The notes below the pieces were generated by a model, which saw nothing but the letters and a program-made list of their open reading frames with translations, was not told the DNA's origin and made no database searches. This document shows, piece after piece, positions 1-5,584 of a stretch of DNA of 5,584 nt (positions are counted from its first letter, which is position 1; every line of letters starts with the position of its first letter). The translations under genes and the position numbers were made by a program. This DNA is from Alphaproteobacteria bacterium (GTDB lineage: Bacteria > Pseudomonadota > Alphaproteobacteria > Micropepsales > Micropepsaceae), in contig DMER01000175.1 in NCBI GenBank assembly GCA_003451645.1, positions 3,078-8,661 on the forward strand, written 5' to 3'.

Positions 1-566
1 CGGCTGGCGCTGAGGGCCTGCAGACGTGGTGGCATGATCTGCTGGGCTTTAATTCGCCCAAGGGCTGGGACAATCAGCTCGATGACGAGCTAGGCGTGAT
101 CCTGTCCCTGGAAAAGCGCTGGCAGTTCGACACTGATACGATGTTCGGCTTTGAAACCGACTTGATCCCGATGGTTGGGATAAGCGCTGGCAACGTGCTC
201 ACCGAGGTGCAGGCAGGCATCACCTGGCGCATCGGCGAATCTTTGGAGAATGATTGGGGCCAAGTGCGGGTGCGCCCTGGCAATGCAGGCCCTGGTGCCC
301 GCTCGATCGAAGGCGCCCCAAGCTGGCAGGTCTGGGCCGGCGTCCAAGCCCGCGCTCAGGCGGTCAACATCTTTCTGGACGGCAACACGCTGGGCAACAG
401 CCTCAGCGTCGACAAGAACGAGGTCGTAGTCGACATGGAGATCGGCGGCGCCATCAATCTCTGGGGCACGATCGCCTCGTTCACCTATGTCGTGCGCTCG
501 GAGGAGTTTGACATGCAGGATGGCGCCCAGAACTTCGGCGTCATCACGCTGACCACGCGGTTCTAA
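1..566 (+). CDS. Lipid A 3'-O-deacylase, LpxR family (DUF2219), 3' part only
   Basis: Partial at the left edge; the frame is open from base 3 and gives the last 187 residues. LpxR-family proteins are outer-membrane beta-barrels that remove the 3'-acyloxyacyl chain of lipid A in a calcium-dependent reaction, altering the cell-surface endotoxin. The visible part starts just before the family's most recognisable block, WWHDLLG followed by PKGWDNQL (about bases 27-80). The histidine at bases 33-35 lies where I expect the catalytic His of characterised LpxR, an assignment from memory. The rest alternates hydrophobic and polar residues as transmembrane beta-strands do, and the protein ends in phenylalanine (ITLTTRF), the usual C-terminal signal of outer-membrane barrels. 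Known LpxR is about 320 residues, so the signal peptide and N-terminal strands lie outside the window. An internal GTG or ATG start is unlikely because the homology runs upstream to the edge. rlmJ follows 17 bp downstream on the same strand, with no obvious functional link. Confidence 0.85.
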   Translation, partial: AGAEGLQTWWHDLLGFNSPKGWDNQLDDELGVILSLEKRWQFDTDTMFGFETDLIPMVGISAGNVLTEVQAGITWRIGESLENDWGQVRVRPGNAGPGARSIEGAPSWQVWAGVQARAQAVNIFLDGNTLGNSLSVDKNEVVVDMEIGGAINLWGTIASFTYVVRSEEFDMQDGAQNFGVITLTTRF

Positions 567-583
567 AGCCCCAAGGCCGATCG

Positions 584-1420
584 ATGAACTACCGCCATGG
601 TTATCACGCCGCCAATTTCGCAGACGTCCTCAAACACATCATCCTGATCGCCTGGCTCAAGCATTTGCGCCTGAAGGACAAAGGGTTCTGTGTGATGGAC
701 ACCCATGCGGGCGCTGGCGGCTACGACCTTTCTGGCGAGGAAGCGGGCAAGACGCAGGAATGGCAAAGTGGTCTAGAACGCGTCATGGCCGCTGCAGACC
801 CACCACCATTGGTCACCGACTACCTGACGGCGATCGACGACGCTCGCCGCGCATACAAATCCGCAACGCTCTACCCAGGCAGCCCGCTTCTGATTGCGCA
901 CCAATTGCGCAAGCAGGACCGCCTTGTGGCGATTGAGAAGCACCCGCCAACGGCTGACGCCTTGCGCCTCGCCCTGAAACCCTTCGCACAGGCCAAGGCC
1001 TTCGAACTAGACGGCTATGCGGCCTTGGCCAGCCAACTCCCGCCCAAAGAGCGCCGTGGCCTGGTCCTGATCGACCCGCCTTTTGAGGCAGAGGACGAAT
1101 TCGCGCGAGCGGCCCACACCATCAAGAGCGGGTACGAGCGCTGGCCGGAAGGCGGCTATCTTGTCTGGTATCCGCTGAAGGACGCACAAGCTGTCGCACG
1201 CTTTGAGGCGGAAATCCAAGGCGCCATTATTCCGGAGGTGTTGATTGCAGGCCTCTCCGTTTCGGCCGCACGCGAGCGGCTGACCAGCTGCGCATTGCTG
1301 ATGATTAACCCGCCCTGGACGCTGCACTCCGCCCTGGAACGGACATTGCCCTGGTTAGAACGCGTCATGGCGCAAGGGCCGGGCGCAAGCCATCGGCTGG
1401 AATGGTTGAGCGGGCCGTAA
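584..1420 (+). CDS. rlmJ: 23S rRNA (adenine(2030)-N6)-methyltransferase RlmJ
   Basis: Encodes 278 residues, close to the E. coli enzyme (about 280). RlmJ uses S-adenosylmethionine to methylate N6 of A2030 in 23S rRNA, acting in the cytoplasm on free rRNA. Family blocks appear in order: N-terminal YRHGYHAANFADVLKH (residues 3-18), the SAM-binding loop DTHAGAGGYDL (39-49), YPGSP (97-101), an acidic residue in the AIEKHP segment (E118) and the catalytic motif IV as DPPFE (164-168). Phe replaces the more common Tyr in DPPY, an accepted aromatic swap in N6-adenine methyltransferases. The ATG is supported by the conserved N-terminus starting at once and by a modest AAGG at 573-576, seven bases upstream. 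It lies 17 bp after the LpxR-like gene and could be read from the same transcript. The gene looks intact. Family assignment is firm; activity is inferred from homology. Confidence 0.95.
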   Translation: MNYRHGYHAANFADVLKHIILIAWLKHLRLKDKGFCVMDTHAGAGGYDLSGEEAGKTQEWQSGLERVMAAADPPPLVTDYLTAIDDARRAYKSATLYPGSPLLIAHQLRKQDRLVAIEKHPPTADALRLALKPFAQAKAFELDGYAALASQLPPKERRGLVLIDPPFEAEDEFARAAHTIKSGYERWPEGGYLVWYPLKDAQAVARFEAEIQGAIIPEVLIAGLSVSAARERLTSCALLMINPPWTLHSALERTLPWLERVMAQGPGASHRLEWLSGP

Positions 1421-1425
1421 CCGTT

Positions 1426-1459
1426 CAGGCCCCAAAAGCGGGTTGCTCTTCCGGGCCTG
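1426..1459 (+). terminator. Inverted repeat after rlmJ, possible weak terminator
   Basis: A perfect 7-bp inverted repeat, CAGGCCC (1426-1432) and GGGCCTG (1453-1459), begins six bases after the rlmJ stop codon, with a 20-base loop. There is no U-run after it, only CTCCTGT, and the loop is long, so intrinsic termination would be inefficient. It may attenuate readthrough from rlmJ into the tRNA gene, or simply be chance. Confidence 0.25.
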
Positions 1460-1474
1460 CTCCTGTAAATCCAG

Positions 1475-1496
1475 CGGCCTTGTGGCTGCAAGGCTG
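1475..1496 (+). other. Hairpin directly 5' of tRNA-Ser
   Basis: Bases 1475-1482 pair with 1489-1496 (8 bp, one G-T pair) around the six-base loop TGGCTG. The hairpin ends one base before the tRNA 5' end at 1498. In a transcript that starts upstream it would stack next to the acceptor stem, at the site where RNase P cuts. The structure is visible in the sequence; any role in leader processing or termination is inference. Confidence 0.35.
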
Positions 1497-1497
1497 C

Positions 1498-1585
1498 GGA
1501 GAGGTGGTCGAGTGGTCTATGGCACCGCACTCGAAATGCGGCGTACGGCAACGTACCGTGAGTTCGAATCTCACCCTCTCCGCCA
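1498..1585 (+). tRNA. tRNA-Ser, anticodon CGA (reads UCG)
   Basis: An 88-base class II tRNA with all arms pairing. The acceptor stem is GGAGAGG (1498-1504) with CCTCTCC (1575-1581), followed by discriminator G1582 and encoded CCA 1583-1585. The D stem is GTC (1507-1509) with GGC (1521-1523), with the conserved GG at 1514-1515. The anticodon stem is CCGCA (1525-1529) with TGCGG (1537-1541), and loop CTCGAAA places CGA at 1532-1534. The long variable arm is a 5-bp stem, GTACG with CGTAC (1543-1547 and 1552-1556), closed by a GCAA tetraloop. The T arm is GTGAG-TTCGAAT-CTCAC (1558-1574). The long variable arm and G discriminator are serine tRNA identity features. Transcription is probably with or just after rlmJ; no strong promoter is visible in the 77-bp gap. 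Confidence 0.97.
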
Positions 1586-1600
1586 TAAGCCCCTTATTTT
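1585..1600 (+). terminator. Possible weak terminator after tRNA-Ser
   Basis: ATAAG (1585-1589) can pair with CTTAT (1593-1597) around a CCC loop, and the sequence continues as a short T-run ending at 1600. The stem is short and AT-rich, and its first base is the terminal A of the tRNA, so it would be a poor terminator. It is recorded only because it sits where the tRNA transcript should end. Confidence 0.2.
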
Positions 1601-1679
1601 GTGTGGGGGGAGCCATGGCAGTTTATGCGTCACGGGCGATCGGCACGTGCTGAAAAACAAACGCAAGGCGAGAGCCACC

Positions 1680-2858
1680 TCAGCGCTTGAGAAGTGACAT
1701 CACATCTTGAGTGAGCTTCCGCATGATAGCCTCGCGCGAGAACTCATGCCGGAAAGCGGTTCGATCAATGACCGGCTGCGTGCCGGCAAGACGCCGGACC
1801 GCCTGGATCATCGCGGGCGCATCCTGAGGTGCAAAAACCTCCGCATCGGGAAGATTCTTGGCCAGAAAATCAGCGGCCAGTCCGGCGACGCCTGCCAGCA
1901 TGGGCCGCCCCGTGGCAGCATACTCAAAAATCTTTGAGGGCAAGACCTTGCGGAATGCATCAAGATCATTGAGGTGCAAAAACAAAATGTCCGCATCGCG
2001 ATAATGGGCGATCAGCTTGTCCCGTGAGACTGGCGGCAGCAATTCGACATTGGACAAGCCCTCGGCCTGCAAGGTGCTCTCGAGCTCCCGGCGCTTGCCG
2101 CCATCGCCGATCAGTCGAAAGCGCGCCTCCCCGTTGAGGGCCTTGGCGACCATGGGAACGATCCGGTGCAAACCCTGGCCCTCGCCCATGTTTCCCGCAT
2201 AAAGGATAAGGGGTTGGTCCCGCCTTCTCTCGGGTTTTTGAAAAGTCTCGGTGAGAAAGATGTCGTCGATCCCATTGGTATAGCAGGTGATGGGGACATC
2301 GGGCGCGATGGCGCGGATATGCGGAATAAAGCCCTCGGACACGACATTGATGCGCTGCGCCGCACGAAAGGCCCGCCGTTCGATCTGCCGGAACACCGGC
2401 ACGAGGAGTTTCAATGGGCTGCCGGCGAGCAACTCATCCATGTTCAAGGTGAACAGGTCGCGAATATCGAGATAAAGGGGTGCACGCATCCGCCGCGCAA
2501 CATAGGCACCCAGGCCGGCGGTCATCAAACGCGAAGAGGTTGCAAAGACGAGGTCCCAGCGCTTGCCGCCGGTCAATGTGCGAACTGCCTGAGCGTACCG
2601 CAAATAGGCACGGGCTTGATCGGCCATCCCGTTCTTGTGGTCGGGCAATGTGATGCGATGGATGCGCAGCCAACCGCGATCCTCAAACCCTTCCGCGTCC
2701 GCTTTCAGGCTGGCATACCGGTTTGGACGCGTGGTAATCAAGTCCACGTCCAAGCCCGCCGGATCATGCGCGGCAAGCGCGTCCACAAAGCCCTGCATCC
2801 GGAAGGAGCCGGCACTAAGGTCCGGCGTGAAGTAATTCGTTAGGATCAGGAGCCTCAC
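1680..2858 (-). CDS. Glycosyltransferase family 4 protein, WbuB-like
   Basis: A retaining GT-B-fold glycosyltransferase (GT4) of 392 residues, probably moving a sugar from a nucleotide-sugar to a lipid-linked polysaccharide intermediate on the cytoplasmic side of the inner membrane. The N-terminal domain opens with RLLILTNYFTPDLSAGS (2-18), typical of the WbuB/WcaI-like subgroup, with DIRDLF at 131-136. The C-terminal nucleotide-sugar domain has LYAGNMGEGQGL (219-230), RLIGDGGKRREL (248-259) and PSKIFEYAATGRPML (307-321). E312 lies in the position of the second glutamate of the GT4 EX7E motif; the position eight residues earlier is Lys, so the motif is incomplete, as I recall for this subgroup. 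I chose GTG at 2858 over an in-frame TTG at 2870: it starts exactly at the conserved RLLIL strand and makes a 4-bp GTGA overlap with the heparinase-like gene's stop, implying coupled translation. Donor and acceptor sugars cannot be told. No signal peptide or membrane segment is seen. Confidence 0.9.
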   Translation of the reverse strand: MRLLILTNYFTPDLSAGSFRMQGFVDALAAHDPAGLDVDLITTRPNRYASLKADAEGFEDRGWLRIHRITLPDHKNGMADQARAYLRYAQAVRTLTGGKRWDLVFATSSRLMTAGLGAYVARRMRAPLYLDIRDLFTLNMDELLAGSPLKLLVPVFRQIERRAFRAAQRINVVSEGFIPHIRAIAPDVPITCYTNGIDDIFLTETFQKPERRRDQPLILYAGNMGEGQGLHRIVPMVAKALNGEARFRLIGDGGKRRELESTLQAEGLSNVELLPPVSRDKLIAHYRDADILFLHLNDLDAFRKVLPSKIFEYAATGRPMLAGVAGLAADFLAKNLPDAEVFAPQDAPAMIQAVRRLAGTQPVIDRTAFRHEFSREAIMRKLTQDVMSLLKR

Positions 2859-4525
2859 GGCACAGTCCAAATCAAAGAGGTCTCAAAACGCAACGGCAAT
2901 GGGCTGTCGCAGGCAATACGTAGCGCCTCATTTTGGACCGTGAGACCGAATTGCGGATGCCAGGTTGAAGCCACAGTCTCCAGCCTGCTGCCCTGGTGAC
3001 GCACGGTCGCGATCTCAACTCCGCGATCATCGGCAATGAGGGTGTAGTCCCCCTTTTGCACCGCCCTGAAGCCCGGCGCCAGGTGAAACCAGGCCTCGAT
3101 CCGCTGCTGTCCATGGCCTTCGATGCTATCGGTCACGGTGAGCCCGCGATCCGTAAGCTGCCATGTCCGGCGATGGACGGGCGCGCCTGGCAAGTGCCGG
3201 TAACCATCATGGGCGCCTGTGGCGGCCAAGGCTTCGCCCTCGTCCCGCAAACTGACATCAAAAGGCAGCGCCCGTCGCCCGACACGGAACCCGGACCAGA
3301 CTTCTGAGGAGTTTCTCCCGCCGACAACAACCGTCGAATGCGCTGCGGTACCCCTCTGGCGCTCGCGCTCAGGACCCAGGCCATAGACCGAGGTCCCGGA
3401 ATTGACGATCACACGGCGGCCAGACAGCGAGAGCTCAAAACTCAGAGTATCGGCATGAGCATGTCCGGGAAGGTAATCGGGGCCGACGCGGGCCAGATCG
3501 GCGATGAGCACGGCGGGTCCCCGGACAAGACGCGCATAGCCTGATGCTGGCAGGTGCTTTGTGCCGGACGCTGGCTGAGACGTCACGAACCCCAGAGATC
3601 GCGCATAGGCGAGGAGCCTGTCATTCGACGGCGCGATTCCCATCGCCGTGTCATTGAAAAAGGCGAGATCTCCGTCAGGATGCGTCATGGTCATGAGCCA
3701 GTCGAGCATTGCGGGGATCGGCACGCTCCACTCTGTGGCGAGATCATCGCAGCCATACGCCCGCGCGATATTGACGAGGTCAAGCATGTCCTCAACCGCG
3801 AGCGCATGATACATGGGACTAAGTTCGAACTGTCCGCCGTCGGGCAGGATTTGTTCGGGGATTTCCTGCGTGAGAATGCGGCGACCCGTGTCAAGCCATC
3901 GTGCCGCTTCCGCGCCATCGAAGAACAGCCCAGCGAAGACGAGCGCCTTGGCGTTGGCGAAGAGATGGTTGCCGAGCAAGTGCCATTCCAAACGTTGCGT
4001 CAACCAGCGCGTTTGAACCGCCAGGCTCTGAAGCGCTTCACGACTGAGGCCGTGACCGGCGCGGGCCCATTTGATCCAGTTCACAATCCTGAGCGAGGTT
4101 GGATAGGGCTCCCACGCTGTCCCCTTGCCCGGTGGGTTGGCGGCGAGCCAATCCGCGGCAAGTGCCTGATGCCATGGAGCGCGCTCCGCAGCCCCGTCCG
4201 CATTCAAGTCGTCGAAATAATGTAGATTATAGCGCCACAATTTTGGCGTCGCGGGATCATCCCAGCCACACTGGGCCAAGCTACCGGCTTCATTGAGGAA
4301 ACGAAACGCGCCGGGTCCGGTCAGACTGGGTTGGCGTGCCGCCGGACTTTGCCAAGGGCCCCGAGGCGCACGCAATGCTGGCGCAGCCGACAGATCTGGA
4401 CGAGGACGCGCCAGACGAAACCAGACACGCCCATAGATTTGCACGGGGCGCAAATGGCGGACAGTGCGCAAAAACTGGCCAATTTCATGTAGGACAGGGC
4501 GCACGAAAGATTTACTATTGCTCAC
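2855..4525 (-). CDS. Heparinase II/III-like protein
   Basis: Encodes 556 residues with an N-terminal helical toroid and a C-terminal beta-sheet heparinase II/III domain. The N-terminus has RTVRHLRPVQIYGRVWFRL (20-38), typical of the versions found in exopolysaccharide loci. Then come WRYNLHYFDDLN (97-108), EPYPTSLRIVNW (139-150), GNHLFANAKAL (185-195), GGQFELSPMYH (230-240), GHAHADTLSFEL (354-365) and RGTAAHSTVVV (391-401). By analogy with characterised heparinase-fold lyases, N186/H187, Y239 and H355/H357 are the likely catalytic residues. There is no signal peptide, so the protein is predicted to be cytoplasmic, unusual for a degradative lyase. Its position between a sugar-modifying oxidoreductase and a glycosyltransferase suggests a part in making, editing or epimerising a polysaccharide; the exact reaction is unknown. 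The GTG start at 4525 overlaps the oxidoreductase end by 11 bp; no good ribosome-binding site is visible (GAGGTGG lies 18 bases away), and a GTG at 4504 is an alternative start. Confidence 0.9.
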   Translation of the reverse strand: MSNSKSFVRPVLHEIGQFLRTVRHLRPVQIYGRVWFRLARPRPDLSAAPALRAPRGPWQSPAARQPSLTGPGAFRFLNEAGSLAQCGWDDPATPKLWRYNLHYFDDLNADGAAERAPWHQALAADWLAANPPGKGTAWEPYPTSLRIVNWIKWARAGHGLSREALQSLAVQTRWLTQRLEWHLLGNHLFANAKALVFAGLFFDGAEAARWLDTGRRILTQEIPEQILPDGGQFELSPMYHALAVEDMLDLVNIARAYGCDDLATEWSVPIPAMLDWLMTMTHPDGDLAFFNDTAMGIAPSNDRLLAYARSLGFVTSQPASGTKHLPASGYARLVRGPAVLIADLARVGPDYLPGHAHADTLSFELSLSGRRVIVNSGTSVYGLGPERERQRGTAAHSTVVVGGRNSSEVWSGFRVGRRALPFDVSLRDEGEALAATGAHDGYRHLPGAPVHRRTWQLTDRGLTVTDSIEGHGQQRIEAWFHLAPGFRAVQKGDYTLIADDRGVEIATVRHQGSRLETVASTWHPQFGLTVQNEALRIACDSPLPLRFETSLIWTVP

Positions 4526-5552
4526 TTAGGCGCGCAAGTTGCGCCACCTCGATAGTACAGCGAGCGACCTCGAAGAGCTCATCTCGAGGGATTACTGGGG
4601 CTGCGCCGCGAGTGACGTTAGCATAGAAAGCCGCGGCACAAGCCATCTGCCCCTTGTCCTGCCGCCATAGGTTCATCGTCGAGAACCCTTTCCAGCCCCA
4701 GCTGCGCAATTTGAGGAAATTGTCGAGCTGCAGCACCCGGCCTGCGGCGAACACTTCAACGCGCTCTTTCGGGAACCCTTTGTCACCGTTGGCGAGGTAC
4801 TGGATCGTCGCGATCGAGCCATCCGCAAACTGCAGCGTCAAGATCGCCTTGTCATCGGTCACAGGCACTGACGGATGGCGCCCCATGGCGACGGCGTGGT
4901 GCGCGGTGATAGGGTGTCCGGCCAGAAACCGCGCCAAGTCGATAAAGTGGCAAGCCTCACCAATGATCCGCCCGCCGCCAACCGCCGGGTCTTGTGTCCA
5001 ATGATCCGGCGGTATCTCGCCCGCATTGACGGTGATGATAATGCTCTTGGGCGCCTCGATGGGGGCAAGCAGCGCCTTCATTTTCGCCACTTGCGGAGCA
5101 AAGCGGCGATTGAAGCCTACCATAAGATGTTGGTCAGGGCGCTGCGCCACTTCGCTCTCGATCTGCGCCAGTTCCGCAAGTGTCAGGCATAGCGGCTTCT
5201 CGCAGAAGACATGCTTGCCTGCCCGCAGAGCGCCGAGAACCTGAGCCGCATGGGCGTCGTGGCGCGTGGCAATGACAACGGTGTCGATTGCCGGATCATT
5301 CAGGACCGCGGCGGTATCGGTCGTGGCGTGACCAAAGCCAAATTTCTTGCCGAAATGCACGGCGCTCACACCACCGCCGCTGACTACACTGTGCAGACTG
5401 GCCCCTGCAGCTTTGAACGCAGGGATGAGCACTCGCCCGGCATAATTGCCTGCCCCAAGAAAGCCAACGACGCCCTTGCCCGCGCGAGGCACGCCGCCAA
5501 GCGCGACCCGGCGCACCGCAGGTGTCTCCGCTGCCGGTTTTGGATAGGACAA
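4515..5552 (-). CDS. Gfo/Idh/MocA family oxidoreductase, probably the C-terminal half of a split two-domain protein
   Basis: Reads as 345 residues from TTG at 5552. The N-terminal Rossmann fold has the nucleotide-binding loop GFLGAGNYAG (residues 30-39), then ATRHDAHAAQ (95-104) and EKPL (118-121) with the family lysine K119. The C-terminal catalytic domain has GFNRRFAP (146-153) and GEACHFIDLARFLAG (198-212), where D205 and H202 are likely substrate-site residues. Such enzymes oxidise or reduce sugars or nucleotide-sugars with NAD(P). No ATG is available near the N-terminus. TTG 5552 has no Shine-Dalgarno sequence, whereas GTG at 5516 has GGAG nine bases upstream and would give 333 residues, still including the whole Rossmann motif. 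The frame continues upstream of 5552 as QPSLGILLSYP before an in-frame TGA at 5577-5579. From memory, that peptide matches the linker after the alcohol-dehydrogenase-like domain in two-domain oxidoreductases of polysaccharide loci, often next to heparinase-like genes. It is first in the visible operon. Domain call is firm; substrate and true start are not. Confidence 0.88.
   Translation of the reverse strand: MSYPKPAAETPAVRRVALGGVPRAGKGVVGFLGAGNYAGRVLIPAFKAAGASLHSVVSGGGVSAVHFGKKFGFGHATTDTAAVLNDPAIDTVVIATRHDAHAAQVLGALRAGKHVFCEKPLCLTLAELAQIESEVAQRPDQHLMVGFNRRFAPQVAKMKALLAPIEAPKSIIITVNAGEIPPDHWTQDPAVGGGRIIGEACHFIDLARFLAGHPITAHHAVAMGRHPSVPVTDDKAILTLQFADGSIATIQYLANGDKGFPKERVEVFAAGRVLQLDNFLKLRSWGWKGFSTMNLWRQDKGQMACAAAFYANVTRGAAPVIPRDELFEVARCTIEVAQLARLSEQ
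5526..5529 (-). promoter_or_regulatory. Candidate ribosome-binding site for the GTG at 5516
   Basis: On the minus strand GGAG lies nine bases before the in-frame GTG at 5516-5514. It is the only reasonable Shine-Dalgarno-like element near the 5' end of the oxidoreductase gene, and it would allow the Gfo/Idh/MocA domain to be made as a separate protein. If the two-domain protein is intact in the true genome, this match is coincidental. Confidence 0.3.
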
Positions 5553-5570
5553 AAGGATACCGAGCGAGGG

Positions 5571-5580
5571 CTGACGTCAG
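5571..5580. repeat. 10-bp perfect palindrome CTGACGTCAG
   Basis: The ten bases read identically on both strands and cover the in-frame TGA that closes the oxidoreductase frame upstream. The symmetry does not extend to the flanking bases (G5570 and A5581). It may be chance; it is recorded because it coincides with the frame interruption. Confidence 0.4.
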
Positions 5581-5584
5581 ATCG

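Noticed and set aside
1443..1471. Promoter-like TTGCTC, 17 bases, then TAAATC before the tRNA
   Set aside because: Only about half the positions match a sigma-70 consensus, and the -35 part lies within the loop and stem of the 1426-1459 inverted repeat, so it is too weak to annotate.
1425..1616. Minus-strand reading frame across the tRNA containing FELTVRCRTPHFECG
   Set aside because: It is the antisense translation of tRNA-Ser; peptides like this are a known type of spurious gene call. No start signal or domain supports it.
1631..1660. CACG/CGTG pairing and the GCACGTGC palindrome in the convergent gap, considered as a bidirectional terminator
   Set aside because: On the plus strand no T-run follows it. 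On the minus strand the T-rich stretch (1652-1660) lies before rather than after the palindrome, so it does not have terminator geometry for either transcript.
1402..1697. Plus-strand reading frames overlapping the rlmJ end, the tRNA and the convergent gap
   Set aside because: They run through a structured tRNA gene, have no recognisable domain and no good ribosome-binding site.
2166..2843. 225-residue plus-strand open frame opposite the glycosyltransferase gene
   Set aside because: It is a shadow frame from GC-rich codon bias on the other strand. Its translation matches no family I recognise, while the minus strand encodes clear GT4 motifs throughout.
3554..4225. 223-residue plus-strand open frame opposite the heparinase-like gene
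   Set aside because: Shadow of the heparinase-like gene; the product is rich in Arg, Glu and Pro with no domain, and the opposite strand has conserved motifs over the same bases.
1..5584. CRISPR array, insertion sequence, phage or defence system
   Set aside because: No regularly spaced repeats, transposase or integrase motifs, terminal inverted repeats or defence-protein domains were seen on either strand.

Overview
The window looks like chromosomal DNA from a GC-rich Gram-negative bacterium, most likely an alphaproteobacterium. This rests on an LpxR-type outer-membrane lipid A deacylase, an RlmJ rRNA methyltransferase, a bacterial-type tRNA-Ser with encoded CCA, and an exopolysaccharide-type gene module of a kind common in alphaproteobacteria. 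The taxonomic call is an inference from gene content, not from a marker gene.

Left part (1-1585, all + strand): the 3' portion of an LpxR-family (DUF2219) lipid A 3'-O-deacylase gene runs in from outside the window. A complete rlmJ follows 17 bp later (23S rRNA m6A2030 methyltransferase), and then a tRNA-Ser(CGA) gene. Two inverted repeats lie in the 77-bp gap between rlmJ and the tRNA. One may be a weak terminator for rlmJ, and the other forms a hairpin ending one base before the tRNA.

Right part (5552-1680, all - strand, convergent with the left part): three tightly overlapping genes read right to left. They encode a Gfo/Idh/MocA-type NAD(P)-dependent oxidoreductase, a heparinase II/III-like protein with no signal peptide, and a GT4 glycosyltransferase of the WbuB-like type. 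The overlaps are 11 bp and 4 bp (GTGA), and none of the three has an ATG start, which points to translational coupling. Together they look like part of a surface or exopolysaccharide biosynthesis locus whose promoter lies beyond the right edge.

The most notable point is at the right edge. The oxidoreductase reading frame continues upstream of its nominal start into a peptide that resembles the linker of two-domain (alcohol-dehydrogenase-like plus Gfo/Idh/MocA) oxidoreductases, and an in-frame TGA then closes it. This suggests a split or frameshifted two-domain gene, or a sequence error. I found no CRISPR array, insertion sequence, phage gene or clearly novel system in the window. The 94-bp convergent gap (1586-1679) holds only a weak possible tRNA terminator.
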